Assembly (NCBI RefSeq): GCF_001758785.1
Contig: NZ_LROM01000066.1
Location: 62,001-126,000, forward strand
Direction of reading: 5' to 3'
DNA length: 64,000 nt
DNA from: Duganella phyllosphaerae
GTDB taxonomy: Bacteria; Pseudomonadota; Gammaproteobacteria; Burkholderiales; Burkholderiaceae_D
Part shown: in pieces, positions 44,310 to 53,464 of the stretch
Layout: each line of letters begins with the position of its first letter
Numbering within the stretch: position 1 is the first letter of the stretch
Made by a program: the position numbers and the translations under genes
The notes under the pieces: model-generated
Told to the model about the DNA's origin: nothing
Seen by the model: only the letters and a program-made list of their open reading frames with translations
Database searches by the model: none

Positions 44310-44337
44310 TGCCAACTTGCGACATGCGTGTACAATC
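44310..44337 (+). promoter_or_regulatory. Sigma-70 promoter of the Xre/RES module
   Basis: TTGCCA (44310-44315), 16 bases, TACAAT (44332-44337), then a near-perfect ribosome site AAGGAGGT (44350-44357) before the antitoxin ATG. The -10 hexamer is identical to that of the higBA-like module at 5302. GTTGCCAAC over the -35 is a short palindrome that could be the antitoxin operator. Confidence 0.6.
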
Positions 44338-44361
44338 AAACCATTCGAAAAGGAGGTTGTG

Positions 44362-45096
44362 ATGTCAAAGCAATCCGTTGAAAAAACCACGCGTCCGCGA
44401 GAGTTGCGGCAGGATCAGGCAAGGTACGGCGCGCATTCAAAAGAGCGTGCTTCAGGATCGCCTGCCCTCATACTACGCGGCGCTGATCTCGGCGATGGCT
44501 TTTACGTTGTGCAGCTGACCGACGAAGCGATCGAGAAATTAAATTCCGCAACCTCCAGCCTGCAGTTTTCTTCGCAACATTTGCGTCATGTTCCAAAGAT
44601 GAGCCGCGAGCAGATGGCCGATCTCGTTGCACGGATCAAGCGGCGTTCCTCGGCCGGAAGTGCAACAGCGGAAGATGAAGCTGGTATGGTTTCGCCAACA
44701 GAGAACCTGGAGTTTCTTGAACGCTTGAGCGATATGGAGCGCAGTGAGACGAGTACGCTGGAAAAGAGCGGCCAGCTGCTTGACTCGCAAGTGCTGGCAG
44801 CATTGATGGGGGTAACACGCCAGGCTATCAATAAAGCCGAGGCCGAACTACGCATGTTCTCGCTTGATGGGGCTGCTGGCAAAAAGCTCTATCCGGCATT
44901 CTTTGCTGACAAAAAAATTGACCGTCGGGCCGTTCAAAAAGTGAGCAAGGCGCTGGAGCGCCTGGCAGGTTCCAGCAAATTGCAATTCTTTATGAATCCT
45001 CGCGTTTCACTGGGTAAGAAAACCCCTGTGGAGGCGCTTCGTCGAGGAAAATTTGAGCAGGTCTTGGCAGCTGCAGTAGCATTTCGCGAGGCGTGA
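44362..45096 (+). CDS. Xre/MbcA-type antitoxin of a RES toxin
   Basis: A 244-residue DNA-binding antitoxin. It has a long N-terminal extension, a helix-turn-helix (QVLAALMGVTRQAINKAEAE, about residues 150-175), and a C-terminal DUF2384-like toxin-neutralising domain with the pattern FFMNPRVSLGKKTPVEALRR followed by the VLAAAVAF helix. It directly precedes a RES-domain toxin pseudogene in the expected antitoxin-toxin order. It is longer than usual for the family (about 120-160). GC content is lower than the neighbours. It probably now acts only as an autorepressor. Confidence 0.82.
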   Translation: MSKQSVEKTTRPRELRQDQARYGAHSKERASGSPALILRGADLGDGFYVVQLTDEAIEKLNSATSSLQFSSQHLRHVPKMSREQMADLVARIKRRSSAGSATAEDEAGMVSPTENLEFLERLSDMERSETSTLEKSGQLLDSQVLAALMGVTRQAINKAEAELRMFSLDGAAGKKLYPAFFADKKIDRRAVQKVSKALERLAGSSKLQFFMNPRVSLGKKTPVEALRRGKFEQVLAAAVAFREA

Positions 45097-45739
45097 TTGG
45101 CTGCTCTTCGGCTGAGGGTGCCGGATAAATCCCTCTCGACCAGTACCGACCTGGATGTGGTCTCACTCTCGGCGTGCGAGATGATACGCATTTCGGGATT
45201 TTCCAGCGACGAGCCGTTTTTCGGTGTCAGCGGGGGTAATCGTTTCGACGCACCCGGATGCGTGGTTAAAGCACCAGAATATGCCAGCTGTTACCCGGGA
45301 CTGAGTTTTGAATGTTGCCCTCGCCTAGTCTTTGCTGCACGACGCGGTGCATGCCAAAGGGAAATTCAGCATTGCCCGGTCTGAATTTGATCGCCGCTGG
45401 GTCCATCGGTTCGTGGCAAGGTTGAATCTATTCGACTTGACTGGCCATTTGTTAAAGGCGATGGGAGGACATGCGGGATTATCAGGAACGGGAAACTACA
45501 AGGTAACGCAGAAATGGGCAAAAGCTGTATTTGACAATCCCCTGAAAGTTGACGGCTTCATGTATGTTTCACGCCATCTCCCGAACGCTAAGGCGGTGGT
45601 CCTGTTTGACCGGGCGAGAGGCAAGCTTGCCTCACAGGGCCTCTCAAGCCCTTTGATCGGCGCGCCTGAGTTATTAAGCGCACTACACAATTTTCGGATA
45701 CAGGTGCCCGTACCTAAGCCTGGAATCAAGCCACGCTAA
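45097..45739 (+). pseudogene. RES-domain toxin gene with frameshift and nonsense lesion
   Basis: RES toxins deplete NAD+. The frame starting at TTG 45097, right after the antitoxin stop, gives the RES N-terminus (SSDEPFFGVSGGNRFDAPG, then SCYPGLSFEC). At about 45315 one extra T shifts the frame; the next frame continues ALA-stop-SLLHDAVHAKGKFSI, FDRRWVHRFVARLNLFDLTG, YKVTQKWAKAVFDNPLKVDG, FMYVSRHLPNAKAVVLFDRA to the stop at 45739. Removing the T and reading TAG (45326-45328) as GAG restores SFECALAESLLHDAV, the family pattern, and a protein of about 213 residues. Two independent lesions make a sequencing error less likely. GAGG at 45088-45091 serves the start. Confidence 0.8.
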
Positions 45740-45741
45740 TT

Positions 45742-45873
45742 TCAAAAACATGAAGTCAGGCCGACCGCATTAAGATTTGCAGCTTCTTCGTCCAGCGTGG
45801 CGCTGTAGACGCGGGTGAGGGCGCAGCGGCCGAGTAGCGAGCAGGCCAGCAATGGCACTATCAAACGTAACAT
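45742..45873 (-). CDS. Possible 43-residue exported peptide or truncated gene start
   Basis: ATG at 45873 after AAGGAT opens a 43-residue frame: hydrophobic signal-like start (MLRLIVPLLACSLLGRCALT), then RVYSATLDEEAANLNAVGL. The middle codons have host-like GC at third positions, while the last dozen codons do not. That break near 45780 may be the edge of the inserted toxin-antitoxin patch, which would make this the 5' stub of a longer small exported protein. Weak evidence; it could also be chance. Confidence 0.3.
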   Translation of the reverse strand: MLRLIVPLLACSLLGRCALTRVYSATLDEEAANLNAVGLTSCF

Positions 45874-45978
45874 CGGTTCATCCTTTTTACTGTCAAGCGC
45901 CAGAGTGTACCGTGGAAGACTGCGCGCACTGTTCGCCGCCGTACCGTGCGCCGGCGCGCCTTATGCGATAGTGATGAG

Positions 45979-46164
45979 ATGGATATCAAAAAACTTCCGC
46001 GTACCGATGCCCACCAGGCATCCATCGTGCGCCAGGGCCTCGAGTGGGCCCGCACCTACGGTCAACGCAGTGCCGCCGCCTTCCTGCTGGTGCGCAAGGT
46101 GCCGCGCCCGGTGGTCGAACGCATTCTCGCTGCCGCCACCCGCAAGGAAGACCGGGCGCGATGA
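45979..46164 (+). CDS. Small hypothetical protein
   Basis: A 61-residue basic protein (MDIKKLPRTDAHQASIVRQG, then AFLLVRKVPRPVVERILAAA). No family recognised. It ends in a 4-base overlap (ATGA) with the alpha/beta hydrolase, which argues that it is translated. Codon use is host-like. Confidence 0.6.
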   Translation: MDIKKLPRTDAHQASIVRQGLEWARTYGQRSAAAFLLVRKVPRPVVERILAAATRKEDRAR

Positions 46165-47129
46165 GCCTGGTGTTTGAACCGCGGGCGCTTGACGACATGC
46201 GCAGCTTCAACCGCAAGCTGGCCTGGGCTCCGCGTTTCAGGATCAGCAACCGGGTGATGCCGTTCATGATCCAGTCCTTGCTGCGCCTGTCCCAGTTCGT
46301 TCCTGACGTGCGCACCATCAGATCCGGCGTGCGCATCGCGCGGTGCACGGTGCAGGCCGACGGGCTGAGCGTGCCGGTGCGGCTGCTGCGCGGCCCCGGG
46401 CCGGCGCGCGCCGTGGTGCTCGATTTTCACGGCGGCGGCTGGGCCATCGGCAACGCCAGAATGAACGACCAGCTCAACGCCGAACTGATTGCCGCCTGCG
46501 ACGTGGCCGTGGTGTCGGTCGATTACCGTCTGGCCACCAGTGCGCCGCTGGCCGCCATCATGGACGATTGCCTGGCGGCCGCGCGCTGGCTGCTCGGTGG
46601 CGGTCTGCCGGAATTCGACGGCTTGCCGGTGTTCGTGCTCGGCGAGTCTGCCGGCGGCCACCTGGCTGCTGCCACGCTGCTACGGCTCAAGGCCTGGCCT
46701 GATCTGCTGCGCCGTATCGACGGCGCCATACTGTATTACGGCGTTTACGACCTGGCCGGCACGCCGAGCGTGCACGCAGCCGGCGCCAATACGCTGGTGC
46801 TGCACGGGCCGTCGATGGCCGCGTCGCTGCGCCTGCTCACGCCCGGCCTCACCGACGAGCAGCGCCGTGCGGCGCCGGCGTCGCCGTTGTACGGCGACCT
46901 GGCCGGGCTGCCGCCGGCAATCATGGTGGCCGGCGAGCGCGATCCGCTGCGCGACGACACCACGCTGATGGCCGCGCGCTGGGGCGCCGTGGCAGCTGTC
47001 GAATGCCACGTGGTGCCCGAGGCGCCGCACGGATTCATACGCTTCCCTGTGCGCATGGCGGCGCAGGTGCGTGGCCGCGTGCATGACTGGATCAATGACC
47101 GCAGCAGGGCGCGCTTACCTCCACAATAG
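46161..47129 (+). CDS. Alpha/beta hydrolase (HSL-type esterase)
   Basis: A 322-residue carboxylic-ester hydrolase of the hormone-sensitive-lipase group. The oxyanion motif is in DFHGGGWAIGN, nucleophile Ser in VLGESAGGHLAA, Asp in VAGERDPLRDD and His in PEAPHGFIRF; triad complete. No signal peptide, so cytoplasmic. It overlaps the small upstream gene by 4 bases. The N-terminal 60 residues form a cap typical of the group. Substrate unknown. Confidence 0.92.
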   Translation: MSLVFEPRALDDMRSFNRKLAWAPRFRISNRVMPFMIQSLLRLSQFVPDVRTIRSGVRIARCTVQADGLSVPVRLLRGPGPARAVVLDFHGGGWAIGNARMNDQLNAELIAACDVAVVSVDYRLATSAPLAAIMDDCLAAARWLLGGGLPEFDGLPVFVLGESAGGHLAAATLLRLKAWPDLLRRIDGAILYYGVYDLAGTPSVHAAGANTLVLHGPSMAASLRLLTPGLTDEQRRAAPASPLYGDLAGLPPAIMVAGERDPLRDDTTLMAARWGAVAAVECHVVPEAPHGFIRFPVRMAAQVRGRVHDWINDRSRARLPPQ

Positions 47130-47166
47130 GAGATGCCAAACGCCGGCGCGCGCCGCTACACTGGTT

Positions 47167-47195
47167 TCATCTTGAACCGTTTATCATCTTGAACC
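47167..47195. repeat. 12-bp direct repeat upstream of the pyruvate oxidase-like gene
   Basis: TCATCTTGAACC occurs at 47167-47178 and 47184-47195, a 17-base period, 22 bases before the start codon. Position and spacing suit an operator for a tandem-binding regulator, or a short duplication. Confidence 0.5.
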
Positions 47196-47216
47196 ATTGA
47201 TCGAGGAGTATTGACC

Positions 47217-48938
47217 ATGAGTGGAACTGCAGCGGACTATCTGGCAAGCACCCTGGCCCAGGCGGGCGTCAAGCGTATTTATGGCGTGGTGGGCGATTCG
47301 CTCAACGGCCTCACCGATTCGCTGCACCGGCAGGCGCAGATCGACTGGGTGCACATGCGCCATGAAGAAGGCGCGGCCTTTGCGGCTGGCGCCGAGGCCC
47401 ATCTGACCGGCGAGCTGGCCGTGTGCGCCGGCAGCTGCGGTCCCGGCAACCTGCACCTGATCAACGGCCTGTACGACTGCCAGCGCAGCGGCGTGCCGGT
47501 GCTGGCAATTGCCGCCCATATTCCGAGCGCCGAAATCGGCATCGACTACTTCCAGTCCACCCACCCGGAAAGCCTGTTCAAGGAGTGCAGCCATTACGTC
47601 GAGCTGGTGTCCAACCCGGCGCAGCTGCCGCAGATCCTGCACCGCGCCATGCGCGTGGCGGTAGCCCGGCGCGGCGTGGCCGTGGTAGTCATCCCCGGCG
47701 ACATCGCCACCGGGCGCCTGCATGCCGAACCACCCGAGTGGCTGCTGCCAGTGGCGCCATCGGTCCAGCCGCAAGCGGCCGAGGTGGCGCAGCTGGCGAC
47801 CATCCTCAACGAGTCCGAACGCGTGGCCCTGTTTTGCGGCGCCGGTTGCGCCGGCGCCCATGCCGAGGTGATGGAACTGGCGCGCACGCTGCAGTCGCCC
47901 ATCGTCCACACGCTGCGCGGCAAGGAACACATCGAATACGACAACCCCTACGACGTGGGCATGACCGGCCTGGTGGGCTTTGCGTCCGGCTACAAGGCCA
48001 TGAAGCGTTGCGATACGCTGGTGGTGCTGGGCGCCGATTTTCCGTATCGCCAGTTCTTCCCCGAACATGCGCGGATCGTGCAGATCGACGTGCGCGCCGA
48101 GGCGCTCGGCAACCGTTGCCCGCTCACGCTCGGACTGCTGGGCGGCGTGAAGGAAACACTGACCGCCCTGCTGCCCAGGCTCGAGGCCAAGACCGACGGC
48201 AGCTTCCTGTCCAGCGCCCAGCAAGACTACGTGGAAGCCCGCAAGGACCTGGACAAACTGGCCGAGCTCGACGAAGGTACGCGCCACATCCACCCGCAGG
48301 CGGTCACCCGCATCGTCAGCGAGCTGGCGGCAGACGACGCGATTTTCACCTGCGACGTCGGCACGCCCATCGCCTGGACCGCGCGCTACCTGAAACTCAA
48401 CGGCAAGCGCCGCCTGGTAGGATCGTTCAACCACGGTTCGATGGCCAACGCCATGCTGCACGCGATCGGCGCACAAGTGTCGCACCCGGACCGGCAAGTG
48501 ATATCGTTCTCCGGCGACGGCGGCTTTGCCATGATGATGGGCGAGTTCCTCACGCTGCTGCAACTGGACCTGCCGGTGAAGATCGTGGTGCTCAACAACG
48601 GCACGCTGGGCTTCGTGGAAATGGAAATGAAGGCGAACGGCTATCCGGACGTGGGCTGCGACCTGAAAAACCCCAACTTCGCCGCCATGGCCGAAGCCAT
48701 GGGCATCAAGGGCATCCGCGTGGAAGACCCGCAGGCGCTCGAAGGTGCAATTGCCGCCGCACTGGCCCACAAGGGGCCGGTGCTGGTGGACGTGGTCACG
48801 CCGCGCCAGGAACTGATCATGCCGCCGAAAACCTCAATGGAGGAGGCCGGCAACTTCGGCCTGTTCATGCTCAGGGCCGTGCTCGATGGCCGCGCCGGCC
48901 AATTGATCGACCTGGCCAAAGTCAACCTGCTACGCTAA
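47217..48938 (+). CDS. poxB: Thiamine-pyrophosphate-dependent pyruvate dehydrogenase (quinone)/pyruvate oxidase
   Basis: A 573-residue enzyme of the PoxB group, which converts pyruvate to acetate and CO2 with electrons to quinone through FAD. The activating Glu is in [19 protein letters not shown]/middle domain around residues 190-340, and the ThDP motif [15 protein letters not shown] with Asn in VLNNGTLGF. The C-terminal tail is short ([12 protein letters not shown]), like the membrane-contact end of PoxB. The start at 47217 follows GAGGAG. It lies 15 bases before an Old Yellow Enzyme, so the two are probably one operon. A 12-bp direct repeat stands upstream. Confidence 0.9.
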   Translation: MSGTAADYLASTLAQAGVKRIYGVVGDSLNGLTDSLHRQAQIDWVHMRHEEGAAFAAGAEAHLTGELAVCAGSCGPGNLHLINGLYDCQRSGVPVLAIAAHIPSAEIGIDYFQSTHPESLFKECSHYVELVSNPAQLPQILHRAMRVAVARRGVAVVVIPGDIATGRLHAEPPEWLLPVAPSVQPQAAEVAQLATILNESERVALFCGAGCAGAHAEVMELARTLQSPIVHTLRGKEHIEYDNPYDVGMTGLVGFASGYKAMKRCDTLVVLGADFPYRQFFPEHARIVQIDVRAEALGNRCPLTLGLLGGVKETLTALLPRLEAKTDGSFLSSAQQDYVEARKDLDKLAELDEGTRHIHPQAVTRIVSELAADDAIFTCDVGTPIAWTARYLKLNGKRRLVGSFNHGSMANAMLHAIGAQVSHPDRQVISFSGDGGFAMMMGEFLTLLQLDLPVKIVVLNNGTLGFVEMEMKANGYPDVGCDLKNPNFAAMAEAMGIKGIRVEDPQALEGAIAAALAHKGPVLVDVVTPRQELIMPPKTSMEEAGNFGLFMLRAVLDGRAGQLIDLAKVNLLR

Positions 48939-48953
48939 ACAAAAGGAAGCACC

Positions 48954-50063
48954 ATGCCGCAATCCCGATTATTCACGCCGCTCAAGGTCCGCAACCTCAC
49001 GCTCGACAACCGCATCGTCATCGCGCCGATGTGCCAGTACTCGGCTGTCGATGGCTGCATGAACGACTGGCACCAGATGCACCTCGGGCAACTGGCGCAG
49101 TCGGGCGCGGCGCTGCTCACCATCGAAGCGACCGCCGTGCTGCCCGAAGCGCGCATCAGCTACGGCGACGTGGGCCTGTACGACGACGCCACCCAGGCTG
49201 CCATGGGCCGGGTGATCGACTCGATCCGGCGCTGGTCCGACATGCCGGTTGCGGTGCAACTGAACCACGCCGGCCGCAAGGCGTCCACCCAGAAACCGTG
49301 GGACGGCGGCGCCCAGATCGCCCCGGGCCAGCCTAACGGCTGGCCTACCGTCGGACCGTCGGCGGTAGCCTTCCGCGACGACTATGTGCCGCCGGCGGCG
49401 CTCGACAAGGAAGGCTTGCGCCGCATCCGCGACGGCTTTGATGCCGCCGCACGGCGCGCCGCCGACCTGGGCATCGACGTGATCCAGATCCACGCCGCGC
49501 ATGGCTACCTGCTGCACCAGTTCATGTCGCCGGTCTCCAACCGGCGCACCGACGAATACGGTGGCTCGCTGGACAACCGCGCGCGCTTCCCGCTCGAAGT
49601 GTTCGACGCGGTGCGGGCAGCATTCCCGCACGACCGCGCCATCAGCGTGCGCATTTCCGGCACCGACTGGGTGCCGGGCGGCTTTACCATCGAAGAGGCG
49701 CAAGCCATCTCCACGATGTTCGAGGCGCACGGAGCGGATGCGATCCACGTCTCCAGCGGCGGCTCGCACCCGGACCAGCAAATCCCGGTCGGTCCCGGCT
49801 ACCAGGTGCCGCTGGCGCGCGCCGTCAAAAGCGTGGTCAAGATACCGGTGGTGGCGGTGGGCCTGATCACCGATCCGCTGCATGCCGAAGCCATCATCGG
49901 CAATGGCGACGCCGACCTGGTGGCGCTGGCGCGCACCGTGCTGTACGACCCGCGCTGGCCGTGGCACGCGGCGGCCGCGCTGGGCGCACAGGTGAAGGCG
50001 GCCAACCAGTACCTGCGCTGCCAGCCTTCGCTGTACAAGGAGCTGTTTCAATCACCGCGATGA
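48954..50063 (+). CDS. NADH:flavin oxidoreductase / Old Yellow Enzyme family (YqjM-like), second copy
   Basis: A 369-residue FMN ene-reductase. APMCQYSAVDG, QLNHAGRKAS, the His pair in IQIHAAHGYLLHQF and TDEYGGSLDNR match the YqjM branch closely. It reduces activated C=C bonds. Compared with the enzyme at 36643-37818 it lacks the low-complexity C-terminal tail. It is coupled to the poxB-like gene (15-base gap with AAAGGAAG), which suggests expression in the same redox or stationary-phase programme. Confidence 0.94.
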   Translation: MPQSRLFTPLKVRNLTLDNRIVIAPMCQYSAVDGCMNDWHQMHLGQLAQSGAALLTIEATAVLPEARISYGDVGLYDDATQAAMGRVIDSIRRWSDMPVAVQLNHAGRKASTQKPWDGGAQIAPGQPNGWPTVGPSAVAFRDDYVPPAALDKEGLRRIRDGFDAAARRAADLGIDVIQIHAAHGYLLHQFMSPVSNRRTDEYGGSLDNRARFPLEVFDAVRAAFPHDRAISVRISGTDWVPGGFTIEEAQAISTMFEAHGADAIHVSSGGSHPDQQIPVGPGYQVPLARAVKSVVKIPVVAVGLITDPLHAEAIIGNGDADLVALARTVLYDPRWPWHAAAALGAQVKAANQYLRCQPSLYKELFQSPR

Positions 50064-50168
50064 CTAAATGCTCGCGGCGGCAGTTTTGATATGCCTGCCG
50101 CCCGAACCGGCATAGCCCGGGTGCTCCTCGTCCGCTAGAATTTCCGGCATAACAACGAGGAGAGACTG

Positions 50169-51806
50169 ATGCGGTGTTCGATAACAAAAAACACAAGCTG
50201 CGCACGCTGGCTGCCCGGCTTGCTCCTGGCGATGGCCGCGTCCGGCATGGCGGGCGCCGGGCCTGTCGCGGCGGACAACGCGCCCGAAACGGCGATCACG
50301 GCCGACGACGCCAACCCGGCGAGCGCGGCCAACTCTGCCAGCCCGACCGCCGGCGCCACCGCAGCTGCAGCCAACCGCACCATCCGCAATGGCGACTTCT
50401 GGCGCGATACCAGCGGCGCACCGATCTACTCGCAGGGCGGCGGCGTGCTCAAGGTGGGCGACAGGTATTACTGGTACGGCGTCAAGTACGAGGAGGCAGT
50501 GCGCTACATCAAGGACCGGAAGGCCGACGGTGCTTCAACGAAATTCAATGCCGTCACAGCCTATTCATCGCTTGATCTGGTCAACTGGACCAACGAGGGC
50601 GAGGTCATCAAGGTGGCGGCTCCCGGCAAGATCTTCGAGCGCGACGCCTGGCTGGGCCGCCTTGGCGTGGTCTACCACCCGCGCACCGAAAAATACGTGC
50701 TGATCACCCAGTACGGCAGCAAGAGCGCCGGCAACGGCGTACTGTTCGCCACCAGCGACACGCCTGCCGGCCCCTTCACCTACCACAGCCTGCAAACCCA
50801 GGTCGCCAACGTCAACGGCCCGGCCACCGGCGACCAGACCGTGTTCGTCGACGACGACGGCCAGCCTTACCTGGTCTTCAGCAATTCCGGCGAACGGCGC
50901 CATTTGTACGTGGCGCCATTGCGCGCCAGCGACTTTCTGCAGGTGGAACCGGCCACGCTGGTGCACCAGGCGCCTGCCGGTGGACGTGAAGGCAACGCCA
51001 TGTTCAAGCACAACGGCCTGTATTATTTCTGCTCGTCCGAGCTGCACGGCTGGAACGCTTCGCGCAGCTATTACATGACCGCCGCCAGCATCAACGGGCC
51101 GTACTCGCCCGAGCGCCTGATCGAGGGCACCGAAGCCGACTTTTCGCACGTCTCGCAAAACGGCTTTTTCATTCCCGTAACTGGCGGCAAGCAGGGCATG
51201 GTGCTGTTTGCCGGCGACCGCTGGAGCAATTACGCCGGTAACGGCGATGGGTATAACATCTGGGTGCCGCTCACGTTCGAGGGCACGGCGCCGGTGTTTC
51301 ACTCGCTGAGCGAATTTTCGCTCGACCCCCAAAGTGGGGCCTGGCAGGCGGGCAAGGGCAACAACTACGTGCGCAACCCCGGTTTCGAGGCCGACCGCGT
51401 GGCGCAGACCGGCGTTGCCGGCTGGGTGGTCAGCTGGACCAATCTGAAAGGGCCGAGTCCCACCGTCAACGTACTGGACCGCCGCTCCGGACGCTGGGCG
51501 CTCACGCTGGCGCACGACCAGCACACCATGGGCAGCGCGGTGCAGAACGTGACCTTGCCCAATGGCCGCTACACGCTCAAGGCCTGGGTGAAAAGCAGCG
51601 GCGGCCAGAAGGTGGCGCGCCTGTACGCCTACGGCCACGGCGGACCGGAAGCGGCGGTGTCGCTCGCGACGGCGCGCGGCGGCTGGACCGAGGTGACCGT
51701 GCCTGGGGTGGCGGTCAGCAACGGCAGCGTGCAGGTGGGGCTGTATTCCGAAGGGCGGGACGGCCAGTGGCTCAAGGTCGATGATGTGAGCCTGGTGGCG
51801 GAGTAA
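50169..51806 (+). CDS. GH43 family enzyme (exo-galactanase-like) with C-terminal carbohydrate-binding domain
   Basis: Secreted 545-residue protein: signal peptide to about residue 30, an Ala-rich linker, a five-bladed GH43 catalytic domain (about 70-400; IYSQGGGVLKVGDRYYWYG at its start) and a beta-sandwich carbohydrate-binding domain (about 400-545; NYVRNPGFEADRVAQTGVAG to the LKVDDVSLVAE end). The start resembles GH43 subfamilies around exo-beta-1,3-galactanase, where the usual base Asp is missing; here too the position is SQGGG rather than a DPxI motif. Neighbouring galactose genes support galactan as substrate. GAGGAGA precedes the ATG. Confidence 0.82.
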   Translation: MRCSITKNTSCARWLPGLLLAMAASGMAGAGPVAADNAPETAITADDANPASAANSASPTAGATAAAANRTIRNGDFWRDTSGAPIYSQGGGVLKVGDRYYWYGVKYEEAVRYIKDRKADGASTKFNAVTAYSSLDLVNWTNEGEVIKVAAPGKIFERDAWLGRLGVVYHPRTEKYVLITQYGSKSAGNGVLFATSDTPAGPFTYHSLQTQVANVNGPATGDQTVFVDDDGQPYLVFSNSGERRHLYVAPLRASDFLQVEPATLVHQAPAGGREGNAMFKHNGLYYFCSSELHGWNASRSYYMTAASINGPYSPERLIEGTEADFSHVSQNGFFIPVTGGKQGMVLFAGDRWSNYAGNGDGYNIWVPLTFEGTAPVFHSLSEFSLDPQSGAWQAGKGNNYVRNPGFEADRVAQTGVAGWVVSWTNLKGPSPTVNVLDRRSGRWALTLAHDQHTMGSAVQNVTLPNGRYTLKAWVKSSGGQKVARLYAYGHGGPEAAVSLATARGGWTEVTVPGVAVSNGSVQVGLYSEGRDGQWLKVDDVSLVAE

Positions 51807-51852
51807 CAGGTCAACCCCGCAACCCCGGCCCTGGTCCTGCGGGCTTGGGGAT

Positions 51853-53280
51853 CTAGCGCCAGCCCTGTTCGATCTCTTCCAGGCTCTTGCCACGCGTCTC
51901 GGGCAACTTGCGCAGCACGAATACAAACCCGGCCAGGCAAATCACCGCGTACAGCCAGAACGTCATCCCGGTGCCCATTGCCGCGTTGATCAGCGGGAAG
52001 GTGTAGGTCAGCAGGAAGCACGCCGCCCACAGCGCGGTGGTGGCCACCGCCATGCAGGCGCCGCGTACTTCCTGCGGGAAGATTTCGGACAGCGCCACCC
52101 AGGTCACCGGCGCCAGGGTCATCGAGTACACGGCAATTGCGGTCACGACCAGCAACAGCAGTGGCCAGCCTTGCCAGCCGGCCAGGTAGCAGGCGCCCAG
52201 CGCCAGGTAGATCACGAACAGGCCCGCGCAGCCGAGCAGCATCAGCCGGCGCCGGCCCCAGCGCTCGACGGTGGCCAGCGCCACCAGCGCGAACACGCAG
52301 TTGACCACGCCGGTGATGACGATGTTGAACAACATGTCCGACACCGCGTAGCCGGCCGAGGCGAAAATCTCCTGGGCATAATTGAAAATCACGTTGATGC
52401 CGCACCATTGCTGCAGCACCGCCAGCACGATGCCGATCACCAGCACGCGCGCAAAGCGCGGCTCGGCCAGTACCTGCCGCAGGCTGCGTCCGCTGGCGGC
52501 GCCCAGCGCGGTGCGGATGTCGTGCATGGCGTCGCGCGCGTAGTCGGCGCCGCCCAGCTTGTGCAGCGCCGCCTGCGCCTCGTGATGGCGGCCACGGCCG
52601 GCCAACCAGCGCGGACTTTCCGGAATCAGCAGGCAGCCAAGCAAAAACGCGACCGCTGGCACGGCAGCGGCGGCAAACATCCAGCGCCAGCCGGTGGTGC
52701 CGTTCCAGCTGGCGGCCAGCTGGGCGGCAGTGGCGCCGGCCGGCACCGGCTCGGCGATCAGGAGGTTGACGACCTGCGCGCCGAGGATGCCGAGCACGAT
52801 GGCGATCTGGTTCAGGCACACCATGCGCCCGCGTATCGCGGCCGGGGCAATTTCGGCGATGTACACCGGTGACAGGCCGGCAGCCAGGCCGATGGCCACG
52901 CCGCCGATCATGCGCCAGGCGATAAAGCTGTCGAACGAGCCGGCCCAGCCGGTGCCCAACGACGACACGGCAAAGATCAGCGCTGCGATCAGCAGGCCGC
53001 GCCGGCGGCCCAGGCGGTCGCTGATCCAGCCCGAGCCGATGGCGCCGACCAGGCAGCCGACCAGTGCGCAACTGACGGCCCACGCCTGCTGCGCTGGCGC
53101 AACCAGTTGAAACCACGCCTCGTAAAACGGCTTGGCGCCGCCGATCACCACCCAGTCGTAACCGAACAGCAGCCCGCCCAGGGCAGACACGGCCGCCGCC
53201 AGCCACAAGGTTGTGGTCGAAGCTGGCGGGTTGGCTGCCGTCGCGCTGCCGGCTGCCGGCTGGTCTATTCCATGCATCAT
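51853..53280 (-). CDS. Sugar porter family MFS transporter
   Basis: A 475-residue, 12-helix sugar:H+ symporter of the XylE/GalP group. Signatures: GGLLFGYDWVVIGGAKPFYE in helix 1, GRRRGLLIAA and the matching ERWGRRRLML loops, PESPRWLAGRGR, and the terminal PETRGKSLEEIE. Tandem ATGs at 53280 and 53277 start it, with AAAGGA upstream. It is convergent with the GH43 gene and divergent from the aldose epimerase; with them it forms the uptake part of a galactose/arabinose locus. Exact sugar unknown. Confidence 0.93.
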   Translation of the reverse strand: MMHGIDQPAAGSATAANPPASTTTLWLAAAVSALGGLLFGYDWVVIGGAKPFYEAWFQLVAPAQQAWAVSCALVGCLVGAIGSGWISDRLGRRRGLLIAALIFAVSSLGTGWAGSFDSFIAWRMIGGVAIGLAAGLSPVYIAEIAPAAIRGRMVCLNQIAIVLGILGAQVVNLLIAEPVPAGATAAQLAASWNGTTGWRWMFAAAAVPAVAFLLGCLLIPESPRWLAGRGRHHEAQAALHKLGGADYARDAMHDIRTALGAASGRSLRQVLAEPRFARVLVIGIVLAVLQQWCGINVIFNYAQEIFASAGYAVSDMLFNIVITGVVNCVFALVALATVERWGRRRLMLLGCAGLFVIYLALGACYLAGWQGWPLLLLVVTAIAVYSMTLAPVTWVALSEIFPQEVRGACMAVATTALWAACFLLTYTFPLINAAMGTGMTFWLYAVICLAGFVFVLRKLPETRGKSLEEIEQGWR

Positions 53281-53464
53281 TGCTCGGTCCTTTGCTTGTC
53301 TCTTTATTGTAGGAGTTACTTCGTTCGCGATTTTACAAAGGAAAGCTGGCTCACAGCGGCTGCTATCTATGCCAATCCTGCTGTGAAGCATGACAAAGCA
53401 GCATGGCTGGGCTCCGGTGGCAACCGTATAATTCACCGGCCCCATCCATATCCGAAGGTTACTC

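Noticed and set aside
51816..51843. CCCGCA...TGCGGG hairpin between the GH43 and sugar porter genes as a terminator
   Set aside because: Only a 6-bp stem with a long loop and no T-tract; too weak to call.
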